A stretch of 64,000 nucleotides of DNA from Cellulomonas chitinilytica (GCF_016862675.1 NZ_BONK01000001.1:186001-250000), one strand, 5' to 3'; positions 15,692 through 25,987 are shown, numbered from the stretch's first letter. Notes: generated from the letters alone by a model not told the origin. Translations and numbers: made by a program.

Positions 15692-17548
15692 TCACTCGAC
15701 GGTGACGGACTTGGCCAGGTTGCGCGGCTGGTCCACGTCGAGCCCCTTGGCGGTCGCCAGCTCGCACGCGAACACCTGCAGCGGCACCACGGCGAGCAGC
15801 GGCGCGAGCAGCGTCGGCGACTTCGGCACGTAGAACACCTCGTCCGCGAACGGCCGCACGGCCTCGTCGCCGTCCTCCGCGATCACCAGCGTGCGCGCAC
15901 CGCGGGCACGGATCTCCTGGATGTTGGAGACGACCTTCGAGTGCAGCGAGTCACGACCGCGCGGCGACGGCACGATGACGAACACGGGCTGCCCGGGCTC
16001 GATGAGCGCGATCGGCCCGTGCTTGAGCTCGCCCGCCGCGAACCCCTCGGCGTGGATGTACGCGAGCTCCTTGAGCTTGAGCGCGCCCTCCATCGCGACG
16101 GGGAACCCGACGTGCCGGCCGAGGAACAGCACCGACTGCGTGTCGGCCATCCACCGGGCGATCTCGCGCACCCGCCCGGCGCGGTCGAGGACCTGCTGGA
16201 TCTTGTCGGGCATCGCACGGAGCTCGTCGAGGATCGCGGTGACCTCGTCGGCGAACATGTTCCCGCGCAGCTGCGCGAGGTACAGGCCGAGCAGGTAGGC
16301 GGCCGTGATCTGCGCGAGGAACGCCTTCGTCGACGCGACGGCGATCTCCGGACCGGCGTGCGTGTAGAGGACGGCGTCCGCCTCGCGCGGGATCGTCGAG
16401 CCGTGCGTGTTGACGATCGCGAGCACCTTCGCGCCCTGCTCGCGCGCGTGCCGCACCGCCATGAGCGTGTCCATCGTCTCGCCGGACTGCGACACAGCGA
16501 CCACGAGGGTCCGCTCGTTGACGACCGGGTCGCGGTAGCGGAACTCGTGCGCGAGCTCCACCTCGACCGGGACGCGGCACCAGTGCTCGATGGCGTACTT
16601 GGCGACCTGCCCGGCGTACGCGGCGGTGCCGCACGCGATGACGACGATCTTGTCGACGGACCGCAGCACCGACTCGTCGATGCGGACCTCGTCGAGCACC
16701 AGGCGGCCCTGGGCGTCCGTGCGGCCCAGCAGCGTGTCCGCGACGGCGTGCGGCTGGTCGTGGATCTCCTTGTCCATGAAGGACCTGAAGCCGCCCTTCT
16801 CGGCGGCGGCCGCGTCCCAGTCCACCGTGTACGCCCGCGCCTGCGCCGGTGCGCCGTCGAAGTCGGTGACCTCGACGGAGGTCGGCGTGATCGTGACGAC
16901 CTGGTCCTGGCCGAGCTCGAGCGCCGAGCGCGTGTGCGCGATGAACGCGGACACGTCCGACCCGAGGAAGTTCTCGCCGTCGCCGATCCCGACGACGAGC
17001 GGCGAGTCGTGCCGGGCGCCCACCACGACGTCGGGCGCGTCGGCGTGCACGGCGAGCAGCGTGAACGTGCCGTGCAGCGTCCGCGCGACCTGCGCCATGG
17101 CGGTCGTGAGGTCCTTCGTCTCGTCGTACGCGCGCGAGATCAGCTGCGCGGCGACCTCGGTGTCCGTCTCCGAGGCGAACTCCACCCCCTGCGCCACGAG
17201 GCCGGCCTTGAGCGCCGCGAAGTTCTCGACGATGCCGTTGTGGATGACCGCGAGCCGACCCGCCACGTGGGGGTGCGCGTTGACGTCCGTCGGGCCGCCG
17301 TGGGTCGCCCAGCGGGTGTGCCCGATCGCGGCGGTCGCGGCAGGCAGCGGGTGGAGGTCGAGCTCCTCGACGAGGTTGGCCAGCTTGCCGGCCTTCTTGG
17401 CGGTCGCGAGGCCGCCGCCCGGGGTGACGAGCGCGACACCGGCCGAGTCGTACCCGCGGTACTCGAGCCTCCGCAGGCCCTCGATCGCCACCTCGAGAGG
17501 ACGGTCGCTGGGCACACTGCTACCGACGTAGCCGACGATTCCACACAT
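15692..17548 (-). CDS. glmS: Glutamine-fructose-6-phosphate aminotransferase (isomerizing)
   Basis: 618 residues from ATG 17548, giving MCGIVGYVG with the N-terminal nucleophile Cys after Met removal; the frame reads a few codons further upstream but those would bury the nucleophile. Glutaminase part with GHTRWATHG and NGIVENF; two SIS domains with [20 protein letters not shown] and STKAFLAQ; conserved [13 protein letters not shown] end. It makes GlcN-6-P for peptidoglycan and works with GlmM encoded 5 kb away. No glmS ribozyme is possible, because a TAGACT -10 ends seven bases before the ATG. Confidence 0.98.
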   Translation of the reverse strand: MCGIVGYVGSSVPSDRPLEVAIEGLRRLEYRGYDSAGVALVTPGGGLATAKKAGKLANLVEELDLHPLPAATAAIGHTRWATHGGPTDVNAHPHVAGRLAVIHNGIVENFAALKAGLVAQGVEFASETDTEVAAQLISRAYDETKDLTTAMAQVARTLHGTFTLLAVHADAPDVVVGARHDSPLVVGIGDGENFLGSDVSAFIAHTRSALELGQDQVVTITPTSVEVTDFDGAPAQARAYTVDWDAAAAEKGGFRSFMDKEIHDQPHAVADTLLGRTDAQGRLVLDEVRIDESVLRSVDKIVVIACGTAAYAGQVAKYAIEHWCRVPVEVELAHEFRYRDPVVNERTLVVAVSQSGETMDTLMAVRHAREQGAKVLAIVNTHGSTIPREADAVLYTHAGPEIAVASTKAFLAQITAAYLLGLYLAQLRGNMFADEVTAILDELRAMPDKIQQVLDRAGRVREIARWMADTQSVLFLGRHVGFPVAMEGALKLKELAYIHAEGFAAGELKHGPIALIEPGQPVFVIVPSPRGRDSLHSKVVSNIQEIRARGARTLVIAEDGDEAVRPFADEVFYVPKSPTLLAPLLAVVPLQVFACELATAKGLDVDQPRNLAKSVTVE

Positions 17549-17561
17549 GGCGGGGAGTCTA
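17549..17561 (-). promoter_or_regulatory. Leaderless -10 of glmS
   Basis: TAGACT (17561-17556, minus strand), seven bases, then ATG 17548, with no SD. Confidence 0.55.
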
Positions 17562-17605
17562 CCGGGCACGCTCGGGCGGCCCGCCGGTCGCCGCCGCGGG
17601 CGTGA

Positions 17606-18235
17606 TCATCGGCCGGGCCGGCGGATCACGAGGGTCGCGGTCGCGAGCACGTGACCCTCGACGAGGGCTCCGAGCTCGTCGAGGTCCGTCCGTGCGGTCC
17701 CGGCGACCGGGGTGTCGAGCGCGTAGAGCGTCAGCGTGTAGTCGACGCCGCCGCGGCACGGGCCCACGTACTGCCCCGCCCCGGCCAGGCTCGTGCCGAC
17801 GACGCCGGTGGTGAGGTGGCCGCCCTCGGCCTGGTCGAGGTGCGCGGCGTCGGCGGGGATGCCGGTGACGACCCACGACACGTGGCTGGGCGCGACGGTG
17901 TTCGTCATCGTGAGCGCGTACGACCGGGTGCCGGCCGGTCCGCCGGCCCAGTCGAGGCTCGGCGAGCGGTTCGGTCCGGAGCAGTACGTGCCCACCGCGC
18001 CGACGCCCCAGTCGGGCACGGCACCGCGGGCGTCGACGTCGGGGCTCGTGAGCACGAGGGCCGAGGCCCCCGGCTCGGGCGTGGGCGCGACGGTGGCGGT
18101 GGGGGTCGACGGCGGCGCGACGTCGCCGCTCCCGCGTGCGGCGGCCCCGCAGGCGGCGAGCGCGAGCAGCACCACCCCGGCGACCGCGGGGCGGACGTCG
18201 ACCACGAGGGCGCGGCGGGGGGAGGTCCGGGGCAT
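17606..18235 (-). CDS. PEBP-family lipoprotein (YbhB/YbcL, Raf-kinase-inhibitor-like)
   Basis: 209 residues from ATG 18235, chosen for the GAAGGTGA SD and the lipoprotein signal that follows; the lipobox LALAAC puts the lipidated Cys at residue 29. The PEBP core is clear: SPSLDWAGGPAGTRSYALTM, SHVSWVVTGIP (DPDAP/GxHR region) and PCRGGVDYTLTLYALD. A Thr/Pro linker separates core and anchor. It is likely on the outer membrane face and its ligand is unknown. Divergent from tetR across a spacer with a palindromic operator, so TetR may control it. Confidence 0.88.
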   Translation of the reverse strand: MPRTSPRRALVVDVRPAVAGVVLLALAACGAAARGSGDVAPPSTPTATVAPTPEPGASALVLTSPDVDARGAVPDWGVGAVGTYCSGPNRSPSLDWAGGPAGTRSYALTMTNTVAPSHVSWVVTGIPADAAHLDQAEGGHLTTGVVGTSLAGAGQYVGPCRGGVDYTLTLYALDTPVAGTARTDLDELGALVEGHVLATATLVIRRPGR

Positions 18236-18338
18236 GGCGGTCACCTTCGGTCTCGACGGGTGTGTGCGGGCGCAGCGCCCCGGGGCCATCCGCCCGGGGG
18301 TCGACGCACCCGGTTCAGGACGCGCCTGGGCTGGCATT

Positions 18339-18365
18339 ACGTTGTTATGCGCATAACGTAGTGAT
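18339..18365 (+). promoter_or_regulatory. Palindromic operator overlapping the leaderless promoter of tetR
   Basis: GTTATGCGCATAAC (18344-18357) is a perfect 14-bp palindrome, with ACGTT (18339-18343) and AACGT (18355-18359) adding partial outer symmetry. The -10 TAACGT (18354-18359) shares its right half and ends six bases before GTG 18366. A repressor bound here would block its own promoter. Confidence 0.65.
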
Positions 18366-18989
18366 GTGCCTTCCGCGTCGTCAACCGTCCCGTCCCCGAG
18401 CGCCCTGCGCCGCCGCATCCTCACCGAGGCCTCGGCGATCGTCGCCGACCAGGGCGTCGACGCGCTCACCGTGCGGCTCGTCGCCGGCCGGTCCGGGTGC
18501 TCCACGATCGGCGTCTACACGCACTTCGGCGACAAGGCCGGGCTCGTCGAGGCCGTCCTCCTCGACGCGTGGGACGGCTTCGACGCCACCGTCTCCGCGT
18601 CCGACGACGAGCCCGACCCCGTCGAACGGCTCGTCCGCGCCGCCCACGCCTACCGCACGTGGGCCCTGGACCACCGCACCCTCTACGTCGTCATGTTCAC
18701 GCCCGTCGTCCCGGGGATGGTCGGACGTCCCGCCGTCCAGGCGCGCGGCACCGCCTCGCTCGCGGCCCACCGGTCCCGCATCGACCGTGCGCTCGCCACG
18801 GGCGCCCTGCGCGCCGACGACCCCGACACGCTCGCCACCGCCACCTGGACGCAGGTGCACGGCTGGGTCATGGCCGACCTGCTCGGTGCGCTCCCGCTGA
18901 CACCGGCCGCCACCTCGGCGGCCGACGACGCCGTCCGCCCCCAGTTCGAGACGAGCGTGCGCGCGCTGCTCACCGGCTTCCGGGCCTGA
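18366..18989 (+). CDS. TetR/AcrR-family transcriptional regulator
   Basis: 207 residues from GTG 18366. The N-terminal helix-turn-helix reads [49 protein letters not shown]; the C-terminal part with [10 protein letters not shown] fits the WHG-type (TetR_C_33) ligand domain. The start overlaps none of the palindrome, consistent with autoregulation. The divergent PEBP lipoprotein is the nearest possible target. The ligand is unknown. Confidence 0.92.
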   Translation: MPSASSTVPSPSALRRRILTEASAIVADQGVDALTVRLVAGRSGCSTIGVYTHFGDKAGLVEAVLLDAWDGFDATVSASDDEPDPVERLVRAAHAYRTWALDHRTLYVVMFTPVVPGMVGRPAVQARGTASLAAHRSRIDRALATGALRADDPDTLATATWTQVHGWVMADLLGALPLTPAATSAADDAVRPQFETSVRALLTGFRA

Positions 18990-19074
18990 CGCCCGCGCCG
19001 CCTGCACCGGCCCTGCGGGACCGGCGGACGACCGCGTGCACGGCCCCGTGCGCCGTGCCGGCCGCGACGTCCGG

Positions 19075-19086
19075 CACAATCGTCCC
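19075..19086 (+). promoter_or_regulatory. Possible leaderless -10 of coaA
   Basis: CACAAT (19075-19080) lies six bases before GTG 19087. It deviates from TAnnnT but keeps the spacing. Confidence 0.35.
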
Positions 19087-20037
19087 GTGCCACCGTCGCT
19101 CACCCCGGCCACGCCGTACGTCGACCTGGACCGCGACGCGTGGACCCGGCTGTCGGCCTCCACGCCGCTGCCCCTCACCGATGCCGACGTCGAGCGCCTC
19201 GCCGGCCTCGGCGACCCGATCGACCTCGCCGAGGTCGACGCGATCTACCGCCCGATCTCCCGGCTCCTCGACCTGCACATCGAGGCGACCCGGGCGCTGC
19301 ACGCCGCGTCCAGCACGTTCCTGCGCGAGGACGTCGGCGGCACGCCGTTCGTCATCGGCGTCGCCGGGTCGGTCGCCGTGGGCAAGTCCACCACCGCGCG
19401 CCTGCTGCGCGAGCTCCTCGCCCGGTGGCCCGCCACCCCCCGCGTCCAGCTCATCACCACCGACGGCTTCCTCTACCCGAACGCCGAGCTCGAGCGGCGA
19501 GGGCTGATGGAGCGCAAGGGCTTCCCCGAGTCGTACGACCGCCGGGCCCTGCTCCGGTTCGTGTCCAAGGTCAAGGCCGGCCGCCCCGAGGTCCGCGCCC
19601 CGGTGTACGACCACCTCACGTACGACATCGTCCCGGGACGCGAGACGGTCGTGAACCGGCCCGACGTGCTCATCGTCGAGGGCCTCAACGTGCTGCAGCC
19701 CGCCCGGCCGACCGCGGAGGGCTCGTCGAACCTCGCCGTGAGCGACTTCTTCGACTTCTCGATCTACGTCGACGCCCGCACGTCGGACGTGCGCCAGTGG
19801 TACGTCGACCGGTTCCTCACCCTGCGGGAGACGGCGTTCGCCAAGCCGGAGTCGTTCTTCCACCGGTACGCGTCGCTCTCGGACGACGAGGCCGTCGAAC
19901 GCGCCGAGCAGATCTGGGACTCCATCAACGCCCCGAACCTCGAGCAGAACATCCTGCCGACGCGCAGCCGCGCGACCCTCGTGCTCACCAAGGGGCCCGA
20001 CCACTCGGTCGAGCGGGTCCGGCTCCGCAAGCTCTGA
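19087..20037 (+). CDS. coaA: Type I pantothenate kinase
   Basis: 316 residues from GTG 19087 ([19 protein letters not shown]; the open frame upstream is not conserved). Walker [16 protein letters not shown] at ~91-105, the substrate loop [26 protein letters not shown] and VEGLNVLQ are standard for CoaA, and the [23 protein letters not shown] region is complete. It catalyses the first step of CoA synthesis. It converges on the lipoprotein gene, with only four bases between the stop codons and no room for a separate terminator. Confidence 0.97.
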   Translation: MPPSLTPATPYVDLDRDAWTRLSASTPLPLTDADVERLAGLGDPIDLAEVDAIYRPISRLLDLHIEATRALHAASSTFLREDVGGTPFVIGVAGSVAVGKSTTARLLRELLARWPATPRVQLITTDGFLYPNAELERRGLMERKGFPESYDRRALLRFVSKVKAGRPEVRAPVYDHLTYDIVPGRETVVNRPDVLIVEGLNVLQPARPTAEGSSNLAVSDFFDFSIYVDARTSDVRQWYVDRFLTLRETAFAKPESFFHRYASLSDDEAVERAEQIWDSINAPNLEQNILPTRSRATLVLTKGPDHSVERVRLRKL

Positions 20038-20041
20038 GCGG

Positions 20042-20665
20042 TCAGCTCCGGGGCGTGCCCCGCGGCACGAGCAGCTCCACCGGGTAGTCGGTGCTGTCCG
20101 TGCCGTCGAGCGCCGCCAGCGTGTCACGGACCTCCTGCGTCGGGGCGCCGCACGGGTCGACCGGGACCAGCGGCCGCACCGCCCGTCCGAGCGCGTCGAC
20201 CAGCCACACGACGGTCCGGGTCGGCCCCTCGCCGCCGCACGTCCCCGCGGGCTCCGTGCGGTTCCGGTCGATCAGCGCCAGCAGCGGGCCCAGGTCACCC
20301 TCGAGCCGCGCCTGCGTGACTGCCGCCCACGTGCCGGACGCGTCCCGCAGCCGCTCGCCCGTGGTGCACGTGACGACGCTCTCGGGCATGAAGTCGTCGG
20401 GGATCCGGCCCGCCGCGGGGACGTCGGGGTGCGCGGTGCGCCGCACCTTGCCGTCCGTCGACGCGGGGACGAGCTCGAGCGCCGAGAGGACCTGCGGGGC
20501 GAGGCAGTCGGCCTGCGACGCGACGCGGGCGACGGGTGTGGTCGGCTCGGGGCTCCCCGCGCACCCGGCGAGCAGTGCCGGACCGAGCACGAGCACGGGC
20601 AGGAGCACGGGCACGGCGACGGCGCGGCCGGACCGACCGCCCCCTGCCCGTGCACGTGCCGTCAT
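20042..20665 (-). CDS. Secreted lipoprotein of unknown function
   Basis: 207 residues from ATG 20665, with an AGGGGGCG SD. A type II signal ends in LLAGC (Cys 35). The mature part has five further Cys (DCLAPQ, VTCTTG, GTCGGEGP, DPCGAP), suggesting disulfides, and a LEGDLGPLLALIDRNR stretch. No enzyme signature is visible, and the protein is not identifiable from sequence. It lies downstream of the DedA gene in the same direction, 140 bases apart. Confidence 0.75.
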   Translation of the reverse strand: MTARARAGGGRSGRAVAVPVLLPVLVLGPALLAGCAGSPEPTTPVARVASQADCLAPQVLSALELVPASTDGKVRRTAHPDVPAAGRIPDDFMPESVVTCTTGERLRDASGTWAAVTQARLEGDLGPLLALIDRNRTEPAGTCGGEGPTRTVVWLVDALGRAVRPLVPVDPCGAPTQEVRDTLAALDGTDSTDYPVELLVPRGTPRS

Positions 20666-20805
20666 CGCCGCCCCCTGTGTCGTCGAACCGCACGACGACG
20701 CAACCCCCTCGGGGCCGGCGCGGGTGCGGGAGTGCCGACACCGACGTCGACCCGCTCCGAGAATAGGCACGCTCCGGGCGAGTCACCCCCGCTGTGACCG
20801 GATCG

Positions 20806-21534
20806 TTAGGCCGCGGGCTCCGATCGTGAGCGCTCTGTGACCTCCCGGTCCAGGCTCGTGGGAGGCACCGGGGTCAGGTCCCCCACCGCCCGCGGCCCCG
20901 CCGGCGGCACGTCCCCGTGCCGGGGGCCACGCCCCCGCAGCCGGTCCAGCGTCACACGCCCGTGGCGGAGCACCCAGTCCACGAGCATGCCGATGAGGAA
21001 GCCGCCCACGACACCGACGGCGATCGCGACCCACGGGTGACCGCCCAGCCACGCACCGGCCCCGACACCGATCGCCGTGGAGTACAGCGCCCACGTCACC
21101 GCGGCCAGCGCCGTGAGGCCCACGAACCGCCGACGCGGGTACTGCAGCGTGCCCGCCGTCATGTTCACGGCGACGCGACCCACGGGGATGTACCGCGCGG
21201 CGATGATGAACGACGGCCCGCGCTCCGCCAGCGCACGCCCGGCCCAGTCGAGGGCGGCTCGTCCGCGTGGACCGCGCATGAACCGCAGCTCGCGGACCTT
21301 GACCATGCGGCCGATCTGGTACGCGATCTGGTCCCCCGTGAACGCCCCCGCCGCGGCGACGAGCATCACGAGCGCGAGGTTCGGCGCGCCCGTCGACATC
21401 GCGAGCGTCGCCATCGCGATGACCACGGACTCGCTCGGCACGGGCGGGAAGAAGCCGTCGACCGCCGCGAACAGGTAGAGCACGACGAAGACCCACGGGG
21501 AGCCGGCGAGCGCGAGGGCCCAGGCCTCCAGCAC
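20806..21534 (-). CDS. DedA-family membrane protein (VTT/SNARE-associated domain)
   Basis: 242 residues from GTG 21534, supported by GCAGGAG ten bases upstream. The family signature FIIAARYIPVGRVAVNMTAGT (about 113-133) and the early VDGFFPPVPSESVV re-entrant segment with an acidic residue are present, and about four to five membrane stretches can be drawn. The C-terminal ~45 residues are hydrophilic. DedA proteins are proposed lipid-carrier flippases (for example undecaprenyl phosphate) driven by ion gradients; the exact substrate is unknown here. Confidence 0.9.
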   Translation of the reverse strand: MLEAWALALAGSPWVFVVLYLFAAVDGFFPPVPSESVVIAMATLAMSTGAPNLALVMLVAAAGAFTGDQIAYQIGRMVKVRELRFMRGPRGRAALDWAGRALAERGPSFIIAARYIPVGRVAVNMTAGTLQYPRRRFVGLTALAAVTWALYSTAIGVGAGAWLGGHPWVAIAVGVVGGFLIGMLVDWVLRHGRVTLDRLRGRGPRHGDVPPAGPRAVGDLTPVPPTSLDREVTERSRSEPAA

Positions 21535-21670
21535 GTGTCATCAGCTCCTGCGGTCGGGGGGCGCACCGGTGCGGCGCCGTCCCTCCACCGTAGGTTCCCG
21601 ACCACCCCCGCGACATCGGGGGAACCCCCGGATCACCCCTGGGGCGACCCCCACCCCGACTCGGGGGCGC

Positions 21671-22345
21671 TCACGGCTCGAGCGGGAACCGCAGGGCCTT
21701 CGCAGCCCCCTCCGGGCGCGGCTCGCTGGCCCAGCGGTAGCCGAGCTCGTTCGACGCGGCGAGCGAGCGCAGCTCGGCACGGTCGACGTACAGCGTCCCG
21801 CCCAGGTGGTCGGTCTCGTGCTGGACGATCCGCGCCGACCAGCCCGTGACGACCTCGTCGAGCGGGCGTGCCGTCTCGTCGTACCCGACGAGGTGGACCC
21901 TGCGGGCGCGGGCGACGACCGCCTGGTAGCCGGTCACGCTCAGGCACCCCTCGTAGAACGAGACGCGCTCCCCGTCGACGGGCGTGTAACGCGGGTTGAC
22001 GAGCACCCGGAACGACAGCGGCGCATGCTCCCGTGCCGCGGCGGCCTCGGAGTCGCCCAGTCCCGCGTCCTCGAGCACCGCGAGTGCGACGGGCAGACCG
22101 AGCTGCGGCGCCGCGAGCCCGACGCCCGGCGCCGCGTGCATCGTCCTGCGCATGAGCGCGACGAGCGCGGCGAGCTCGTCGGCGGCGAGCTGCCCGTCGT
22201 ACGGGACCGCGACCGCCCGCAGCGCCGGGTGACCGGCCTGGACGATCGTGGCCGTGCCCGTCGGGCCCGCGTCCTCGAGCAGCCGCAGGACGACGTCACG
22301 CAGTGCCACGTCCCGCTGCCGGGCCGCGTCGGTCCCGTCGGTCAC
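21671..22345 (-). CDS. def: Peptide deformylase
   Basis: 224 residues from a GTG overlapping the glmM stop (GTGA). The three motifs are intact: GVGLAAPQ (74-81), EGCLSV (Cys 134) and QHETDHL (His 176, Glu 177, His 180), which bind the metal and hold the catalytic Glu. It removes formyl from nascent N-termini. The coupling to glmM is unusual functionally but explains cotranscription. An N-terminal extension of ~25 residues precedes the fold. Confidence 0.96.
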   Translation of the reverse strand: MTDGTDAARQRDVALRDVVLRLLEDAGPTGTATIVQAGHPALRAVAVPYDGQLAADELAALVALMRRTMHAAPGVGLAAPQLGLPVALAVLEDAGLGDSEAAAAREHAPLSFRVLVNPRYTPVDGERVSFYEGCLSVTGYQAVVARARRVHLVGYDETARPLDEVVTGWSARIVQHETDHLGGTLYVDRAELRSLAASNELGYRWASEPRPEGAAKALRFPLEP

Positions 22346-23691
22346 AGGGCGAGTCGCGCCGCGACGACGTCGGCGAGGTCGCGCGCGACACGGTCCGCGT
22401 CCGCCTGCGTGGCGGCCTCGACCATCACGCGGACGAGGTCCTCGGTGCCGGACGAGCGCAGCAGCACGCGGCCCGTCTCGCCGAGCGACGCCTCCGCGGC
22501 CTGCACCGCCTCGAGCAGCGGGCCGTCCTGGTCCGCCCGCGTCTTGTCCACGCCCGGGACGTTCACGAGCGTCTGCGGCAGGCGCTGCACCACGCCCGCG
22601 AGCCGCTCGAGCGACTCCCCCGTCGTCGCGACCCGCGCGGCGAGCTGCAGCGCCGTGAGGATGCCGTCGCCGGTGGTGGCGTGCTCGGCCATGATGATGT
22701 GGCCCGACTGCTCGCCGCCCAGCGAGTACCCGCCGGAACGCATCGCCTCGAGCACGTACCGGTCGCCCACCGAGGTGACGAGCGTCCGGATCCCCGCGGC
22801 GGTCATCGCCAGCCGCAGCCCGAGGTTGCTCATCACGGTCGCGACGAGCGTGTCGTGGGCGAGCCGCCCCGAGTCGCGCAGCGTGAGGGCGAGCACGCCC
22901 ATGATCTGGTCACCGTCGACGAGCCGGCCGGTCGCGTCGACCGCGAGGCAGCGGTCCGCGTCGCCGTCGAACGCGACGCCGAGGTCGGCCTCCGAGGCGA
23001 CGACCGCCGCCTGGAGCTGCTCGGGGTGCGTCGAGCCGCACTTCTCGTTGATGTTCCGCCCGTCGGGCGACGCGTTGATGACGACCACGTCGGCCCCGGC
23101 CTCCCGCAGCGCGGCCGGACCGACCTCGCTCGCGGCGCCGTTTGCGCAGTCGACCGCGATGCGCAGGCCGTCCAGCCGCGCGCCGATCGTCGACACGAGG
23201 TGCTGCACGTACAGGTCGCCGGCGCCGCCGGTGTCGAGGCGGATCCGACCGACGTCGCCGCCGAGCGGCCGGTCCCAGTCCTCCGTCAGCCGCGCCTCGA
23301 TCGCGAGCTCGACGTCGTCGTCGAGCTTGTGCCCGCCGCGGGCCAGGAACTTGATGCCGTTGTCCGGCATCGGGTTGTGCGACGCGGACAGGACGACGCC
23401 GATGTCGACCCCGAGGTGCGCGGTGAGGTACGCGACCGCGGGGGTCGGCAGCACGCCCACGTTGTTCACGTCCACGCCCGCGGAGGCGAGCCCGGCGGCG
23501 ACGGCCGCCGACAGGAACTCGCCCGAGATCCGCGAGTCACGGCCCACGACGGCGCGCGGCCGGTGCCCGGCGAACTCACCGCGGGCGCCGAGCACGTGCG
23601 CGGCGGCCACGGAGAGGTCGACGGCCAGCTCGGCGGTCACGTCACGGTTGGCGAGCCCTCGGACCCCGTCGGTCCCGAACAGTCGACCCAT
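22342..23691 (-). CDS. glmM: Phosphoglucosamine mutase
   Basis: 449 residues from ATG 23691, preceded by AAGGAGT. The phosphoserine loop is [12 protein letters not shown] (Ser 104), the metal loop AFDGDADRC, the sugar loop GGEQSGHI and the phosphate loop [12 protein letters not shown]. It interconverts GlcN-6-P and GlcN-1-P, following GlmS. It lies directly downstream of the rplM-rpsI terminator and is coupled to def. Confidence 0.97.
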   Translation of the reverse strand: MGRLFGTDGVRGLANRDVTAELAVDLSVAAAHVLGARGEFAGHRPRAVVGRDSRISGEFLSAAVAAGLASAGVDVNNVGVLPTPAVAYLTAHLGVDIGVVLSASHNPMPDNGIKFLARGGHKLDDDVELAIEARLTEDWDRPLGGDVGRIRLDTGGAGDLYVQHLVSTIGARLDGLRIAVDCANGAASEVGPAALREAGADVVVINASPDGRNINEKCGSTHPEQLQAAVVASEADLGVAFDGDADRCLAVDATGRLVDGDQIMGVLALTLRDSGRLAHDTLVATVMSNLGLRLAMTAAGIRTLVTSVGDRYVLEAMRSGGYSLGGEQSGHIIMAEHATTGDGILTALQLAARVATTGESLERLAGVVQRLPQTLVNVPGVDKTRADQDGPLLEAVQAAEASLGETGRVLLRSSGTEDLVRVMVEAATQADADRVARDLADVVAARLAL

Positions 23692-23754
23692 CACAGACTC
23701 CTTCGTCGTCGTGCACGTCCGAGCGCCGGTGCAGCGCGGCGCGTTCCGCAGATG

Positions 23755-23795
23755 CCGATGGCCCCGGCGGTCACGTGGACCGACGGGGCCATCGG
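23755..23795 (-). terminator. Terminator of the rplM-rpsI operon
   Basis: Outer 12-bp perfect stem CCGATGGCCCCG (23755-23766) with 23784-23795, plus an inner GGTC/GACC stem in the loop, 15 bases past the rpsI stop and before the glmM SD. Confidence 0.75.
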
Positions 23796-23809
23796 AGAAG
23801 CGCGAAGGA

Positions 23810-24298
23810 TCAGCGCTTCGAGTACTGCGGGGCCTTGCGGGCCTTCTTGAGACCGGCCTTCTTGCGCTCGACGACGCGGGCGTCACGAGTGAGGAAGCCG
23901 GCCTTCTTGAGGGCCGGACGGTTGTGCTCGGCGTCGATCGCGTTGAGCGCACGGGCGATGCCCAGGCGCAGCGCGCCGGCCTGGCCGGAGACGCCACCAC
24001 CGGTGATGCGCGCGACGACGTCGAAGCGACCCTCGACGTCCACGAGCTTCAGCGGGGAGTTGACGAGCTGCTGGTGCACCTTGTTCGGGAAGTAGTCCTC
24101 GAGCGTGCGCCCGTTGACCTTCCACTGGCCGGTGCCGGGCACCAGGCGAACGCGGGCGATGGCCTCCTTGCGGCGGCCCAGGGCCTGGCCGGGGGCCGTG
24201 ATGCTCTGACCGCGGCCCGTCGGGGCGACCGTCTCAGAGGTGTACGTCGTGGGCGTGTCGTCGCCCTCGAGGTCGATGTCGACCGTGGTCTCTGCCAC
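23810..24298 (-). CDS. rpsI: 30S ribosomal protein S9
   Basis: 162 residues. The conserved S9 core starts at [12 protein letters not shown] and runs through [31 protein letters not shown] to the basic tail ending APQYSKR, whose final Arg contacts P-site tRNA. The N-terminal ~40 residues are an acidic Thr/Asp-rich extension absent from shorter S9 proteins but common in actinobacteria. It follows rplM with 38 bases between. Confidence 0.98.
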   Translation of the reverse strand: MAETTVDIDLEGDDTPTTYTSETVAPTGRGQSITAPGQALGRRKEAIARVRLVPGTGQWKVNGRTLEDYFPNKVHQQLVNSPLKLVDVEGRFDVVARITGGGVSGQAGALRLGIARALNAIDAEHNRPALKKAGFLTRDARVVERKKAGLKKARKAPQYSKR

Positions 24299-24336
24299 TG
24301 GTGTCCTCGGTTCCTGTGTCTCTACGCGCGGCGGCC

Positions 24337-24786
24337 TCAGGCCTGCTGCGCGACCTGGGTGATCTCGAAGGGCTTCGGCTGCTGGGCGGCGTGCGGGTGC
24401 TCGCTGCCGGCATAGACCTTGAGCTTGGTGAGCTGCTGACGCGCGAGCGAGCTCTTGGGGAGCATGCCGCGGACGGCCTTCTCGATGGCGCGCTCGGGGT
24501 GCTTGTCCAGCAGGTCCGAGTACGCGGTGGCCCGCAGACCACCCGGGTAGCCGGAGTGGCGGTACGCGAGCTTGTTCTCGCGCTTGTTGCCGGTGAGGGC
24601 GATCTTCTCCGCGTTGATGACGATGACGAAGTCGCCACCGTCCACGTGCGGGGCAAAGGTCGCCTTGTGCTTGCCGCGCAGCAGCGTGGCCACGTGAGTG
24701 GCCAGGCGGCCCAGGACGACATCGGTCGCGTCGATGACGTACCAGTTCCGCTCGACGTCGCCGGGCTTCGGGGTGTACGTACGCAC
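24337..24786 (-). CDS. rplM: 50S ribosomal protein L13
   Basis: 149 residues from GTG 24786 ([27 protein letters not shown]); the frame is open far upstream but without L13 similarity, and an AAGGCT SD supports this start. [30 protein letters not shown] and AVRGMLPK are family landmarks. It is an early assembly protein binding 23S rRNA, cotranscribed with rpsI from a strong promoter ~190 bases upstream. Confidence 0.98.
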   Translation of the reverse strand: MRTYTPKPGDVERNWYVIDATDVVLGRLATHVATLLRGKHKATFAPHVDGGDFVIVINAEKIALTGNKRENKLAYRHSGYPGGLRATAYSDLLDKHPERAIEKAVRGMLPKSSLARQQLTKLKVYAGSEHPHAAQQPKPFEITQVAQQA

Positions 24787-24971
24787 GGTCGTAGCCTTCG
24801 TTTCGTGTTGCGTGTCATGAGCGCCCGCACGCCTGGAAGAACATGGCGGCGAGCACCCGAGGATGGCTGTCGGAGCATCCCGTCCGGCGAGTGGGAAACG
24901 CACCGGGACGCCACCGCGGCAGCCAGGTGAGAAGCCCGGCGCGCGCGACAGGGGACGCACAACGAAGCAAC

Positions 24972-25001
24972 AGACTACCTGGCGCCCGGAGACGGGGTCA
25001 A
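24972..25001 (-). promoter_or_regulatory. rplM-rpsI promoter
   Basis: On the minus strand TTGACC (25001-24996), an 18-base spacer and TAGTCT (24977-24972): a near-consensus housekeeping promoter. The last ten spacer bases plus TA (GGGCGCCAGGTA) are identical to the rpsL promoter. It starts three bases past the lysR stop and leaves a ~180-base leader (24787-24965) in which I see no gene. Confidence 0.8.
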
Positions 25002-25003
25002 AA

Positions 25004-25987
25004 TCAGCCGGCTGTGACGTTCGACGGGACGTTCGACGGGACGTCCGGGGGGACGTCCGGCGGGACGTGCGACGGCCCCGGCCGCAGCGCTCGCGCGGCC
25101 GCCACCACCCGGGCAGTGAGGTCGTCGAGCGTCGGCGTGCGGACCGACCAGTGCTGCCAGAACAGCGGCACGTCCAGCCACGCACCGGGCGCCACGTCGA
25201 CGAGCGTCCCCGCCTCCGCGTGCGCGTCCGCCTCCTGCTCGGGCACCATCCCCCAGCCCACCCCGGCGGCGAGCACCGCCACGAAGCCCGCCGTCGAGGG
25301 GATGCGATGCACCGGCGCTCCGGCGAGCACCGGCGCGGCGCCGTCCCGCCCGGCGACCCGTCCCGCGAACCGGTGCTGCAGGGCGTCGTCCGGCCCGAAG
25401 ACGACGACCGGCGCGACCGCGAGCGCACCGGCGTGCGGACCGTCCGGGAACCAGCGCCCCCGAAACGACGGCGCGGCCATCGCCCGGTACCGCATCGCCC
25501 CGAGCGGGCGCACCCGGCACCCCTGCACCGGGGTGCGGTCGGCGGTGACCGCGGCGAGCACGGTCCCGTCGCGCAGCATGGCCGCGGTGGCGTCCTGGTC
25601 GGCGCGCCGGACGTCCACCACGACGCCGGCGGGCAGGTCGCGCAGCGCGGCCGGGAACCACGTGGCGAGGGAGTCCGCGTTGACGGCGAGGGCGAGCCGG
25701 CGCGGGTCGCCGGGCACGTCGCTCCCGACGGTCGAGCGCAGGGCCGACCAGGTGTCCGCGGTCAGCAGGGCCACCTGGCCCGCGAGCCGGACGAGCTCCT
25801 CCCCCGCGGGCGTCGCCGCGACGGGCCGTGACCGACGCACGAGGACCTGCCCCACGGACTGCTCGAGCGCGCGGATCCGCTGGCTGACGGCCGACGGGGT
25901 GACCTGCAGCCGCCGGGCGGCACCCTCGAACGTGCCCTCGTCGACGCAGGCCGCCAGCGCGGCGAGCTGGTCCGGGTCGAACGTCAT
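25004..25987 (-). CDS. LysR-family regulator, ArgP/LysG type
   Basis: 327 residues from ATG 25987. The N-terminal HTH is [45 protein letters not shown], which matches the ArgP/LysG subfamily; the periplasmic-binding-like effector domain follows ([19 protein letters not shown]). It is divergent from a lysE homologue, the classical LysG-LysE arrangement in which lysine or arginine co-induces export. The final ~16 residues, VPPDV/VPSNV repeats, come from a 12-bp tandem repeat and extend the normal length. Confidence 0.92.
   Translation of the reverse strand: MTFDPDQLAALAACVDEGTFEGAARRLQVTPSAVSQRIRALEQSVGQVLVRRSRPVAATPAGEELVRLAGQVALLTADTWSALRSTVGSDVPGDPRRLALAVNADSLATWFPAALRDLPAGVVVDVRRADQDATAAMLRDGTVLAAVTADRTPVQGCRVRPLGAMRYRAMAAPSFRGRWFPDGPHAGALAVAPVVVFGPDDALQHRFAGRVAGRDGAAPVLAGAPVHRIPSTAGFVAVLAAGVGWGMVPEQEADAHAEAGTLVDVAPGAWLDVPLFWQHWSVRTPTLDDLTARVVAAARALRPGPSHVPPDVPPDVPSNVPSNVTAG
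25016..25075. repeat. 12-bp tandem repeat in the 3' end of the lysR-type gene
   Basis: Five units of 12 bases: GACGTTCGACGG twice, GACGTCCGGGGG, GACGTCCGGCGG and GACGTGCGACGG. They encode the proline-valine tail of the regulator and end 15 bases from the rplM -35 element. Confidence 0.9.

Noticed and set aside
17549..17605. A glmS ribozyme upstream of glmS
   Set aside because: The gap is 57 bases and the -10 is seven bases from the start codon, leaving no transcribed leader.
24787..24995. A gene in the rplM leader
   Set aside because: Short frames there lack coding character and SDs; the stretch is explained as the transcribed leader of rplM.
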